From positions 8,305 through 72,304 of the forward strand of contig JAMPBN010000001.1 of the NCBI GenBank assembly GCA_023666665.1: DNA of 64,000 nucleotides, given 5' to 3'. Position 1 is the stretch's first letter. Every line of letters begins with the position of its first letter. Origin of the DNA: Prevotella sp. (GTDB lineage Bacteria; Bacteroidota; Bacteroidia; Bacteroidales; Muribaculaceae). Below, piece after piece: positions 17,860-26,735 of the stretch. The notes beneath the pieces are model-generated. The model was given only the letters and a program-made list of their open reading frames with translations. It searched no databases and was not told the origin of the DNA. The position numbers were made by a program, and so were the translations under genes.

Positions 17860-19026
17860 ATGAAAATCTCAAAATATCTTCTCCCCGCACTCGTTGGCCT
17901 GGCCATGGTCTCCTGCTCCGAGGAAGAAATCGGCCCCAGCATCTTCGTTGACCCCGAACACGCCGACCCCAACGGTTACACATACAAGTTCGACACATGG
18001 GTGGAAAACAACTTCCGCATTCCCTACAATTTGGACTACAAATACCGTATGGAAGACATTGAGTCGAATATGGACTATAACCTCGTGCCGGCAACGTTCG
18101 ACAACGCCCGCGACCTGTGCCTGCTGACCAAATATCTTTGGTTCGACACCTACGAGGAAGCAACCGGCTCAAAGGACTTCCTCAAGACCTACGGCCCGCG
18201 CATACTTCACCTGATCGGCTCGCCGGCTTACAACCCGACTTCAGGCACCGAGATTCTCGGTCTTGCCGAAGGCGGTCTGAAAGTCACGCTCTTTAAAGTC
18301 AACGAGATGCAACTCGACAACGTGAACATGCTCAACGAATACTACTTCCGCACCATGCACCACGAGTTCGGCCACATTCTCCACCAAACCAAGAGCTACC
18401 CCACCGACTTCAACTTGCTCTCAACCGGTCTTTATGAGCCCTCCACGTGGCAGGACAAGCCCATCGGCATGACTGCCTCATTAGGCTTCATTACCCCCTA
18501 CGCATCGTCGGAAACCCGCGAGGACTTTGCAGAAACCATTGCTAACTTCCTCACCCGCACCAAGGAGCAAGACGATATGATTCTTTGGCTTGCCGACCGC
18601 GGATGGACCACCGGAACAGCCGGCGAGGTAACAGAGGCCGAGCCCAAATACTACTGCATGTATTACCTCAAGGATCCCTCAAACGTTGAAGAAAAAACCT
18701 ACTTTATGCAGTCGGTTGAAAAAGACGAAGGCTTCCAGGTAGGCGTTACCGGCCTTGACGGCAAAACTTACAACACCGTAGCCGAGGTTGAGGCCTATAT
18801 CGAGTCGCTGCAAAGCAGCATTCCCGGCGGAGTGTTCTTCGTTGAAGACACCGACAAGATTGACGGTCGCGCCATCATTCAGCAAAAACGCTCAATCGTG
18901 CGCAACTGGTTCAAAGATGCCTGGAATCTTGACTACGACAACTTACGCACCATAGTGCAGCGTCGTCAAAACACTTACCGCACCGAGCTCGACAACCTGC
19001 GTGCCGAAGTCGAAAACACAATATAA
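17860..19026 (+). CDS. Zinc-binding metallopeptidase lipoprotein (Peptidase_Mx1-like)
   Basis: A 388-residue lipoprotein with lipobox GLAMVSCSE. The zinc motif HEFGH lies near residue 168 (MHHEFGHILHQ). It is followed by a segment containing SSETREDFAETIANF that could supply the third ligand. This resembles the putative zinc-binding metallopeptidases often found behind SusC/SusD pairs in Bacteroidales. It probably trims proteins at the cell surface for import by the upstream pair. It is the third gene of the operon, 36 bases after susD, and its stop codon lies within a TAATTAC-type heptad array. Confidence 0.8.
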   Translation: MKISKYLLPALVGLAMVSCSEEEIGPSIFVDPEHADPNGYTYKFDTWVENNFRIPYNLDYKYRMEDIESNMDYNLVPATFDNARDLCLLTKYLWFDTYEEATGSKDFLKTYGPRILHLIGSPAYNPTSGTEILGLAEGGLKVTLFKVNEMQLDNVNMLNEYYFRTMHHEFGHILHQTKSYPTDFNLLSTGLYEPSTWQDKPIGMTASLGFITPYASSETREDFAETIANFLTRTKEQDDMILWLADRGWTTGTAGEVTEAEPKYYCMYYLKDPSNVEEKTYFMQSVEKDEGFQVGVTGLDGKTYNTVAEVEAYIESLQSSIPGGVFFVEDTDKIDGRAIIQQKRSIVRNWFKDAWNLDYDNLRTIVQRRQNTYRTELDNLRAEVENTI

Positions 19027-19058
19027 TTACCAATTACAAATTGCTAATTACCGATTAA
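19024..19058 (+). repeat. Heptad array, five degenerate TAATTAC units
   Basis: Successive seven-base units TAATTAC, CAATTAC, AAATTGC, TAATTAC and CGATTAA fill the gap between the metallopeptidase gene and the next gene. The array provides the TAA stop of the upstream gene at 19024-19026. Confidence 0.8.
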
Positions 19059-19062
19059 GACA

Positions 19063-20421
19063 ATGAAATTCAACAAACTATATATACTCGCACTGCTCGG
19101 CTTCGGCCTTGCCGCCTGCTCCAACGAAGAGGACAGCCTCTTTGAGCAGTCGGCCGCCGAACGCCTTGATGCCGGTCAAAAAGAATACTTCTCAACCCTC
19201 TGCTCCGACGGCGGACTCTGGGCTATGGAATATTTTGCCAACGAAGAAGAACCCGGTTACCTGTTCGTAATGCAATTCCACGACGACAAGTCGGTAGACA
19301 TTCACACCGACCACAAATGGATCGGCTCAACCTACAAGACCGAAAAGTCGCTGTGGGACGTTATCAACGACGATGGCAACGTGTTGACTTTCAACTCCTA
19401 CAATACGCTGTTCCACGTATTCTCAACGCCCGAAAACATTGAGGGCGCAGACGCTCCGACCGACACCTACGGCGACGATGTTGACGAACTCGGCTACGGC
19501 CACGCCGGCGACTACGAATTTATGTTCATGGAAAACAACAACGGCAACATCCGCCTGCTCGGCAAAAAGCGCGGCTACTACACATACATGCGCAAACTTC
19601 CCGCCGACACCGATCCCGAGGCATATCTTGCCCGGGTTGCAGCAAAACGCAATGCCGTATCGAACAAAAACTTCCCCACATACGTTATGACTGAAACCGC
19701 CACCGGTGCCACCTACGAAGTTACCGGCCTAGGCTCCGACGTAGTTTCCATAATGCCCACAGCTTCAACCAACCCATTCGGTCAGACAGAAACCAAAGCG
19801 TGCATAATCACGCCCGCCGGAATGCGCCCGCTCAAGAGCTTTGACTGCATCAGAAAAGATGACTCTCACTTCACCATCGACGAGTTCACCTGGGCCGCCG
19901 ACGGTGCCCTCGAATCCCCCGCCGTCCGCATCACCGCAATGACCCCATCTGTTAACCTCTTGCGCAAGGATTTGAAAACATGGTCTATTATGCAAGAGAG
20001 CATGAGCCAAAAGTTGCAGGAATCGCTGCAGACTGTTAACCAGCAAACGCCGGCCATAGCAAGCAATACCGTATATACTGAAGTATATGGTAGAAATCCG
20101 AAGTTCAAGAACTTGGGAATCGGATATGAGGTAACAAACGGTGTAGCAAACTTCGCTTTCAAAGGAGATTGCGGCATTCTGCCTTTCTGCTACTACGGAA
20201 CAATTGAATCTCTTGAAAACGGCAACATTAAAATTGCTCTCACTCAGGCCGACGATCCTCTTACAAAGGATATTTTCATCAAAGCACCTGAATCAAAAAC
20301 TTTCATAAAGTATTTTGAGGGAGAATTTACCGCCACAAATGTTGACATTATGGACTGCTCAAGAGTTAAGCTTGCATCCGTGTCAGACCCTGCAATTACT
20401 TTTGAAATCCAACTTAAATAA
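19063..20421 (+). CDS. DUF4302-like lipoprotein
   Basis: A 452-residue lipoprotein with lipobox FGLAACSNE. The N-terminal part contains SAAERLDAGQKEYFSTLCSDGGLWAMEYFAN, read here as the start of a DUF4302-type domain; this family commonly follows SusC/SusD and the metallopeptidase, and its function is unknown. No catalytic motif is seen. Base usage appears to change near 20030: the first two thirds favour codons ending in C or G and the last 130 codons are more AT-rich, which could reflect recombination. It is the fourth gene of the operon. Confidence 0.7.
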   Translation: MKFNKLYILALLGFGLAACSNEEDSLFEQSAAERLDAGQKEYFSTLCSDGGLWAMEYFANEEEPGYLFVMQFHDDKSVDIHTDHKWIGSTYKTEKSLWDVINDDGNVLTFNSYNTLFHVFSTPENIEGADAPTDTYGDDVDELGYGHAGDYEFMFMENNNGNIRLLGKKRGYYTYMRKLPADTDPEAYLARVAAKRNAVSNKNFPTYVMTETATGATYEVTGLGSDVVSIMPTASTNPFGQTETKACIITPAGMRPLKSFDCIRKDDSHFTIDEFTWAADGALESPAVRITAMTPSVNLLRKDLKTWSIMQESMSQKLQESLQTVNQQTPAIASNTVYTEVYGRNPKFKNLGIGYEVTNGVANFAFKGDCGILPFCYYGTIESLENGNIKIALTQADDPLTKDIFIKAPESKTFIKYFEGEFTATNVDIMDCSRVKLASVSDPAITFEIQLK

Positions 20422-20432
20422 CATCTTTTTAC

Positions 20433-20460
20433 GCAAGGCAACGACGCAAAGTTGCCTTGC
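20433..20460. repeat. Perfect 10-bp stem hairpin in the operon gap
   Basis: GCAAGGCAAC (20433-20442) pairs perfectly with GTTGCCTTGC (20451-20460) around an eight-base loop. No T run follows on either strand. It lies between the DUF4302-like gene and the BACON-type gene and may partly terminate transcription or set an mRNA end. Confidence 0.6.
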
Positions 20461-20510
20461 AACTCACGTTGACAATATATTATATACACATTAACCAATT
20501 CAAAATTATT

Positions 20511-22316
20511 ATGAAAAAGATTACTCTATTGGTAGTTAGCGCTTTGTCCGCTTCGTGTGTTTTGGCCGTTGTTCCAACCCCAAAATCCATCCAAGCAAAT
20601 GTGCAGAAATTTAACGCTCAGAAACTTGAAAAAGTAGCTCAAGTCTCTCCCATTAAAGTGCTTGCAGCCACCGCTGAAGAAGGTGAAGGAGGTGAAGGAG
20701 AAGGCAACGTCGTTGTCACCTCGTCAACTACTCCCCTATACTATACCCCCAACAGCTTCTATGTTGGTATGAGCAACGAGTGGTATGGTGCAGAACGAAC
20801 CACGATGCTGGCTCCGGCACGCGGTGTCACCAAATTTGTACCCATTCAGCCCCTTACCAATTCTACTTGGACCTGGACTCAATATGTCGTAAATGAAGAA
20901 GGTAACGCTTTGGTAGAAAAAGACTTTGAGGAAAAGGCAGACACTCTGCAATATCAAAACACTCCTTATGCTCAGAGTGCAACCTTTATGACTCTCTCAG
21001 CCAAAACCACTGCCGGAGATAGCGTCACATATGACAACCCGGGTGTAGGCGAATTCCTTTGTGGCAGAAATTTCAATACTTGGACTCCGTCAATACCGGA
21101 ATCACAAGGTATTTTCGGTGTTTCACCCGTGCCCTGCGGGTTGGATATGACAGAAGATGGCGACCCTTATATGTTCCTTCAGAATTACGGTTTTGACAAG
21201 ACTAAGCAGTTTGGATTCACAAATGTCAACGCGAACGGTGTTCCCGCTGATGTTACCAAAAATTTCGACAAGGCGGATGCTGCATCCGTAAAGGTTAACA
21301 GCTTTGTGGCAAAAATTCCTTCACCCGGCGCTTATTATCAACTCAGCAGCATATATTTCCTCTGCGTGGCAGTAACTACTGAAGAGGCTCCCATCAACGT
21401 TACCGTCTACGAAATGGACGAAAACAACAAAGTTGGTGAAAACCCTGTTGGTAAAGGTTCTGTCATCTTAGCTAAAGGCAAAACATCAGGATTCGTAAAC
21501 ATTGACCTTTCAGCCGTCAACATTCTTGGATATAACACCAACAAGCCCATCTGCACCGACAAAGGTCTTTATCTTGAAATCACCGGTATGGATACCGACG
21601 CATTCAATGCATTCGCTATAATGGTTAATGGTAACACCCGTATTCCCGCCGCTGACTTTACCGAAGACGGCTATTGGAGAAAGGTTTATCCCACCCATGG
21701 CTTAGTAATGTATTCCATGACCGATAAATCCACAAACGAAACCGTTTTGGCCAACAACCCCTACATCAGTGCATATACTGTGGATGAAACTGCATCAGAA
21801 CTCATTATAGCAACTGACCTGTTCCTGTTCTACAACATCAACTTCCCGCAGATTTACGATGCATTTACCGGCGAAGACACAACCGTGGTTGAACTTCCTA
21901 TGGAAGCAGAACCGGCAGGCGTATTCCTGGATGGCGACTATGACTTTGCCCAGCTATATGATGACGGTATGATCAACATTGAAGCCACAGAAGATTGGCT
22001 TGAATTTGAAGTTGGCTACGATGAAGAATACGAAATCACCATCATTGCCGTTTGGGCCAACTCCGATTGTCCCGAAAGTGGCGAAGGCCGCACCGGCAAG
22101 ATTGAAATCACCGGCTACGCCTGCGACTATACCATCACAGTTAACCAGCCTGCAGGTGCCAAAGGCATCGTAGAAGACTCTATCAGCGAGGTTGCAGCTG
22201 CCGGTCAGGGCGCAGTTGAATACTACGACCTGCAGGGTCGCAAGCTCTCCGCAGCTCCCGCCAAGGGCGTCTACATTCAGCGCAACGGCACCATCGCCAC
22301 CAAAGTGCTCCGCTAA
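20511..22316 (+). CDS. Secreted BACON-domain protein with short type IX-like tail
   Basis: About 601 residues. I choose the ATG at 20511 because it begins the signal peptide (KKITLLVVSALSASCVLA). A Gly/Glu low-complexity segment lies near residues 60-72. Residues about 460-550 form a BACON-like beta-sandwich (WLEFEVGYDEEYEITII...GKIEITG...TVNQPAG). The C-terminus is YYDLQGRKLS followed by GVYIQRNG, the tail shared by other secreted proteins here. No enzyme motif is seen. It may be a surface-binding accessory to the upstream SusC/SusD locus, and a strong terminator follows. Its more AT-rich codon use matches the end of the preceding gene. Confidence 0.72.
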   Translation: MKKITLLVVSALSASCVLAVVPTPKSIQANVQKFNAQKLEKVAQVSPIKVLAATAEEGEGGEGEGNVVVTSSTTPLYYTPNSFYVGMSNEWYGAERTTMLAPARGVTKFVPIQPLTNSTWTWTQYVVNEEGNALVEKDFEEKADTLQYQNTPYAQSATFMTLSAKTTAGDSVTYDNPGVGEFLCGRNFNTWTPSIPESQGIFGVSPVPCGLDMTEDGDPYMFLQNYGFDKTKQFGFTNVNANGVPADVTKNFDKADAASVKVNSFVAKIPSPGAYYQLSSIYFLCVAVTTEEAPINVTVYEMDENNKVGENPVGKGSVILAKGKTSGFVNIDLSAVNILGYNTNKPICTDKGLYLEITGMDTDAFNAFAIMVNGNTRIPAADFTEDGYWRKVYPTHGLVMYSMTDKSTNETVLANNPYISAYTVDETASELIIATDLFLFYNINFPQIYDAFTGEDTTVVELPMEAEPAGVFLDGDYDFAQLYDDGMINIEATEDWLEFEVGYDEEYEITIIAVWANSDCPESGEGRTGKIEITGYACDYTITVNQPAGAKGIVEDSISEVAAAGQGAVEYYDLQGRKLSAAPAKGVYIQRNGTIATKVLR

Positions 22317-22340
22317 AAATCCCTAAACAACGAACCTCCA

Positions 22341-22367
22341 AAAAGCCCGCCCCGCGCGGGCTTTTTT
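22341..22367 (+). terminator. Intrinsic terminator of the SusC/SusD locus
   Basis: GCCCGC (22345-22350) pairs with GCGGGC (22356-22361), preceded by A-rich sequence and followed by TTTTTT, 25 bases after the stop codon. Confidence 0.88.
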
Positions 22368-22700
22368 CATTTTGCCCCCGACTCATCGGCGGCACGTCGC
22401 CGATGCTCAACAAGATCTGCGCAAAATTTTTGGCAAAATTTTGCTCGCATTGATTGATTACAATCACGGAGCGCAGTGGAGTGCCGAGTCTTTCGCAAGT
22501 CATTTGCGTACCCGCGCCCCACGTTGAGACCACAGCGGCAGGGGATTGGGTGATGAGGGCTTTTTATAATGTCATAAATCGTAGAGCTTTGGTCTCTCCA
22601 TTTATAAGTAAGAACGAAAAAAGACGTTGAAGCCGACTCTATGTCGCGAAAAATAGCATTGGAGCTTAACGGTTATGCCGAACTGAAATGCAGGGAGTAG

Positions 22701-22731
22701 TTGCAGGGGTGGGAAAAAATTTGTATATTTG
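22701..22731 (+). promoter_or_regulatory. Bacteroidetes-type promoter for the sialidase gene
   Basis: TTG (22701-22703) and TATATTTG (22724-22731) lie 20 bases apart. The predicted leader is about 25 nt. Confidence 0.68.
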
Positions 22732-22759
22732 CGGAAAATTATCAACTTAAATCTATATC

Positions 22760-25700
22760 ATGATAAAAAGATTTCTTTTGGCCGCGATGGTGACGACCGC
22801 AGCGGCAGCTTGGGCAGACAGCTTCGTGGCAACCACGATTACTGACGGCAAGTTTGCCCCGGATACCGAATGGTATACAATGCAAATACATACCTCCGGC
22901 TATTATCTGAGCAACGAGGTTAACGCCAACGGCGCAATGCCCCTGTTGCGCAAGAGCACCTTCAACGCCGCCGGCGACTTGTGGTGTTTCGTGGGCAACG
23001 ACACCGATGGCTACAAGATATACAACCGTGCCGAGGGCCCCGGCAAGTCGCTTGCCGCCCCCATAGAGATGAAGGGCACTACCGGAGCAGACTCCTACCC
23101 TGTTCTTAAAGCTCCAGGCGAAGAAGGAAACTGCTACGATTGGGTGTTCACAACCGGTTCCATAGCGGGGTCATACTTCATCGGCGAAAAGGGTTACGCT
23201 AATAACCGCATCAACGTGCGCAACGGCCAGTTGGCATTCTGGACCGACGGTGCCGACAACGGTTCGTCGATAGTAATCAAGAAAGTTTACTTTGCCAAGA
23301 TTGACGGCGATGCGCTGCTCGTCAACGAAGAGCCGCGCACGACGTTGAGCGGCACGATTGCCCCCACCGTGAATGCCGACGGCAGCATCGTGCTGGGCAA
23401 CTGCGACTACCACTTCACCAGCCCCGAGGGCAAGACAGTACTCTCCTACACCCTGAGCTACCCCGACGGCACGTCGAAGACCGTCACCGGGCGAGGCGAA
23501 GTAAAAGACGACCTGACTGTCAGCGGTCCGGCTGTGCTTGACAACGTTACGGCACGAGTTATTGACTTGCAGGGACAATCGGACAACGGCTACATCGTGT
23601 TCCGCTATAACGGCACTCCCGGTTTCGACATCGTATACCGCATACCGTCGATAGTCACGGTATTGGCCGGCGACCATAAGGGTCGCGTATTTGCCGTCAA
23701 CGACTACCGCTACTGCGGCGGCGACATCGGCGCCGGACGTATTGACCTCTACCAGAGCTACTCAGACGACAACGGCAAGACCTGGACAGTGCCCGACGTA
23801 GTGCGCGGAGTCGACGGCCAACCCATAGCCATGGGCACCGGCAACGGCACTCCCGCCGGCACCAAACAGTCGGTAACCAACCTTGACTGCGGCTTCGGCG
23901 ACCCTGCCACCGTGTGCGACCGCGAAACCGGCGAACTCTTTATGGTGGCCTGCGCCGGACGCATGAACTTCTTCAGCAGCCGCCGCGCCGACCCGCAACC
24001 CTCGGCACGCTGGTGGAGCACCGACGGCGGCGAAACCTGGACAGAACCCGACTTCACGCAGTGGGAACAAATCTACAGCCTCTTTGACGACAACTGCACC
24101 TACGGCTACATCGACGGCCAGTTTATCGGCTCGGGCCGTATGGTTCAAAGCTCAAAAGTCAAAGTGGGCAGCCACTACCGCCTCTATGCCGTAATGAGCG
24201 GCCGCAACGCTGCAGCGGGCAATATCTCCAACTGGGTACTCTACTCCGACGACTTCGGCCACAACTGGAAGATTCTGGGCGACCCATACAATCCCGCAAT
24301 CTCCTACAATGCCGACGAACCCAAGTGTGAAGAACTGCCCGACGGCTCCATACTCCTTGCAGCACGCGGCAACGGCGGCGGCCGCAACTTCAACATCTTC
24401 CACTACTCCAACATCGAGAACGGCGAAGGACACTGGGGCGACCAAATCAACTCAACCCTCGGCACCGGCCACGGCATCAACGCTTGCAATGGCGAAATTA
24501 TGATTATCCCTGTAAAGAACGCTGCCGGCGAAAAGGCCCACCTTGCCATTCAGAGCTTCACCAACAGCAGCGCGCGCGAAAAAGTGACCCTCGCCTACAA
24601 AGCGCTACGCACTCCCGCCGACTACGACAAGCCCGAAGACTTCCAAACTTGGGACGGCTTCTATCAACTCACGCCCAAACCGTCGGCTTACTCCACGATG
24701 ATTCTCCAAGAGGACAAAACCATTGGCGTACTCTTTGAGGAGAGCACCTACAACAATCGTCATTACGTGGATAGCGACGGCGTTGCTCACGACGACGGCA
24801 ACTATGACTTCTGCGAGGTTTATCGCAACCTCTCCATCCCCGAACTTACCGGCAATACGTGGGAATATGACGACAAACCCCAATCGGAAAATGAAATTAA
24901 AAAAGAAGCCGTAGAAAACAAGCTCGACGAAGTCAGCGGCTATGAGGGTTCACCGATTGTGGGTCTGCCCACCGCAGCATCGATTGCCAACGTAAAAACC
25001 GTCGGCAACACATATCTTGCCGACCCCACCGAGGAAAACTACCTGGCATTCAACGCCGCGTATGACTCTATGGAGCTGACCATGCCCCGAAGCGGAGGAA
25101 TCTATTCTTTTACGAATGCTCACGGCGGTAAATATAACATCTCCGGCGACCGCTGGCTTGCAGCCGGAGCTACGACCCTCTCGGTAAAGAGCGCCGAAGA
25201 CGCCACAACCAAGTTTGTGGTTTTCAACCCGGCAGACAATGCCGATGAGTTCCTGCTCTACAACGAGAGCCTCAAAGTCTACGCAAAGCCAACTCCCGAA
25301 GAGGTCAGCACGGCCGTGAGCACCGCGACAAAATCATATAACGCAGGCACATATAAATTCGTAGTTTCCAACGGCAAGGTTGCTCTGAGCTGCACCACTC
25401 CCGGCAAGGCCGCCTACCCCGCCCTGCATATGGACGGCAGCCAAAAAGTGGTAATCTGGACCGAGGGCGAAGCCGCATCCAAGTGGGTAATGACATTACT
25501 CGGCATGGCTGAAGAACTGCCCGAAGCTGACAAACCCACCGTTACCGCAATAACCTTCAGCCCCGCATCGGTGAGCCTCACCGTAGGCGAAACCGCCACT
25601 GTGACCGCCACCATCACTCCTGAATCGGCAGCAACAACCGAGCTGCTCTGGGCCAGCGCCAATGAAGCGGTTGCCACCGTGAGCGCCACCGGCGAAATCA

Positions 25701-25924
25701 CCGCCGTGGCTCCCGGCCAAACCACCGTGACCGTAACCGCCAACGATGCCGACAAATTCTCCAAAAGCCTCACCGTAAATGTAATTGAGCAAGACGGCAT
25801 ACGCGACATCATCAACGGCCAGCCCAAAGCCGACCGCGAATACTACGACCTGCAAGGTCGCCGCGTCCTCACCCCCCGCCGCGGCCAATTCCTCCTCTCC
25901 AAAGATAATAAACTCACGATTTGA
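22760..25924 (+). CDS. Secreted exo-sialidase (GH33-like) with Ig-like domain and short tail
   Basis: A 1054-residue exported enzyme expected to release terminal sialic acid from glycans. A signal peptide (LLAAMVTTAAAAWA) is followed by a ricin-like N-terminal part (residues about 25-180) and a beta-sandwich to about 285. The catalytic propeller opens with YRIPS near residue 293, carrying the first arginine of the sialidase triad. Asp-box repeats SDDNGKTW (about 335), STDGGETW (about 419) and SDDFGHNW (about 496) follow. A Big_2-like Ig domain sits near residues 925-1010. The C-terminus has YYDLQGRRV, then a degenerate GQFLL in place of GIYI. It overlaps the convergent channel gene by 11 bases. 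Confidence 0.85.
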   Translation: MIKRFLLAAMVTTAAAAWADSFVATTITDGKFAPDTEWYTMQIHTSGYYLSNEVNANGAMPLLRKSTFNAAGDLWCFVGNDTDGYKIYNRAEGPGKSLAAPIEMKGTTGADSYPVLKAPGEEGNCYDWVFTTGSIAGSYFIGEKGYANNRINVRNGQLAFWTDGADNGSSIVIKKVYFAKIDGDALLVNEEPRTTLSGTIAPTVNADGSIVLGNCDYHFTSPEGKTVLSYTLSYPDGTSKTVTGRGEVKDDLTVSGPAVLDNVTARVIDLQGQSDNGYIVFRYNGTPGFDIVYRIPSIVTVLAGDHKGRVFAVNDYRYCGGDIGAGRIDLYQSYSDDNGKTWTVPDVVRGVDGQPIAMGTGNGTPAGTKQSVTNLDCGFGDPATVCDRETGELFMVACAGRMNFFSSRRADPQPSARWWSTDGGETWTEPDFTQWEQIYSLFDDNCTYGYIDGQFIGSGRMVQSSKVKVGSHYRLYAVMSGRNAAAGNISNWVLYSDDFGHNWKILGDPYNPAISYNADEPKCEELPDGSILLAARGNGGGRNFNIFHYSNIENGEGHWGDQINSTLGTGHGINACNGEIMIIPVKNAAGEKAHLAIQSFTNSSAREKVTLAYKALRTPADYDKPEDFQTWDGFYQLTPKPSAYSTMILQEDKTIGVLFEESTYNNRHYVDSDGVAHDDGNYDFCEVYRNLSIPELTGNTWEYDDKPQSENEIKKEAVENKLDEVSGYEGSPIVGLPTAASIANVKTVGNTYLADPTEENYLAFNAAYDSMELTMPRSGGIYSFTNAHGGKYNISGDRWLAAGATTLSVKSAEDATTKFVVFNPADNADEFLLYNESLKVYAKPTPEEVSTAVSTATKSYNAGTYKFVVSNGKVALSCTTPGKAAYPALHMDGSQKVVIWTEGEAASKWVMTLLGMAEELPEADKPTVTAITFSPASVSLTVGETATVTATITPESAATTELLWASANEAVATVSATGEITAVAPGQTTVTVTANDADKFSKSLTVNVIEQDGIRDIINGQPKADREYYDLQGRRVLTPRRGQFLLSKDNKLTI

Positions 25925-26591
25925 ACAGGCGGCGGGTGAGGGAGGTGACGTAGACCGTGAAGAGCGGGAATACGAGCACGCCCATGCAGGCAAGCACTGC
26001 TGACACCACCTTGCCAACAGCCGTGACAGGCTGAATGTCGCACCCGATAGTCGTGGCATCCATACACGCCCACCACAGCGCGGACCAATAGCCGGAAACG
26101 TCGGCATTGAGTCCGCGCTCGGCGTTGAAAAAGATTATCGACCCGAAGTAGATAAATGCGACGAGAATAAGCAGGTAGCTGGCCAGCATCGAGGAGATGC
26201 GATTTTTGGATATATATCCCACAACTATGGCCAGCGCCATAGTAGCCCGCCCCAGCGGCACAAAGCGGAGCCAATAGAGTTCGCCCGGAGTCACATCGAG
26301 GTGAAAATACGTGATGATATTCAGATAGGGAATGGAGAGCAGCAGAAAGAGCCAGCGCGTCCTCAGATAACGGCGCTTATTGTCGGAAAACGCCAGTTCA
26401 TAAAAAAAGTCAACGATGAAAAACACGCAAACCCACAGCTGGAACTGCATATAGCGGTGGTTTTCAAGGAAATTGCGTCCGGTAAAGGTGTCATATGAAA
26501 TATACACGATTAGCATTGCCGACAGCACGAAGACCGCCACGCGCATGGCATCCAACGATGCCGTGATGAATCGCATATCCCTGTTTCTCAT
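25914..26591 (-). CDS. Voltage-gated-type ion channel with unusual filter
   Basis: A 225-residue inner-membrane protein with about six hydrophobic segments, including VFVLSAMLIVYISY, LWVCVFFIVDFFY, LASYLLILVAFIYFG and VSAVLACMGVLVFPLF. The fourth segment carries spaced arginines (YWLRFVPLGRATM). A pore loop precedes the last helix and reads ATTIGCD where typical potassium channels have TVGYGD. The layout fits the ion-transport family, but ion selectivity cannot be assumed. It converges on the sialidase gene with an 11-base overlap and no terminator between them. Confidence 0.8.
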   Translation of the reverse strand: MRNRDMRFITASLDAMRVAVFVLSAMLIVYISYDTFTGRNFLENHRYMQFQLWVCVFFIVDFFYELAFSDNKRRYLRTRWLFLLLSIPYLNIITYFHLDVTPGELYWLRFVPLGRATMALAIVVGYISKNRISSMLASYLLILVAFIYFGSIIFFNAERGLNADVSGYWSALWWACMDATTIGCDIQPVTAVGKVVSAVLACMGVLVFPLFTVYVTSLTRRLFKS

Positions 26592-26632
26592 ATTATTTAA
26601 ACGGAGAAAAAAGCGAATAAGTTTAAAGAAAT

Positions 26633-26665
26633 TTTGTACTTTTTATCGAAAAATGCGTAACTTTG
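26633..26665 (+). promoter_or_regulatory. Bacteroidetes-type promoter for the fimbrillin gene
   Basis: TTTG (26633-26636) and TAACTTTG (26658-26665) are 21 bases apart. The predicted leader is about 67 nt. Confidence 0.72.
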
Positions 26666-26735
26666 CGACGCTTTTACACAAGGATACACACCACACACGC
26701 ATTTAATCAATCTATATCAAAACATTACATACATT

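Larger units (their letters stand above)
22317..22759. other. 443-bp gene-free gap
   Basis: The gap holds the terminator at 22341-22367, a second hairpin (CATCGGCG at 22384-22391 with CGCCGATG at 22398-22405), a GCAAAATTT inverted/direct repeat near 22423-22444, and the sialidase promoter at its right end. I see no RNA gene or coding remnant. Confidence 0.6.

Noticed and set aside
20469..20490. TTGACA followed by TATA-like sequence, resembling an E. coli promoter
   Set aside because: Bacteroidetes primary promoters use TTTG and TAnnTTTG. No such box is present here, and AT-rich sequence gives this match easily.
22317..22759. Small RNA or insertion-sequence remnant in the 443-bp gap
   Set aside because: Apart from the terminator, a hairpin and a short repeat, no recognisable RNA fold, transposase fragment or target duplication was found.
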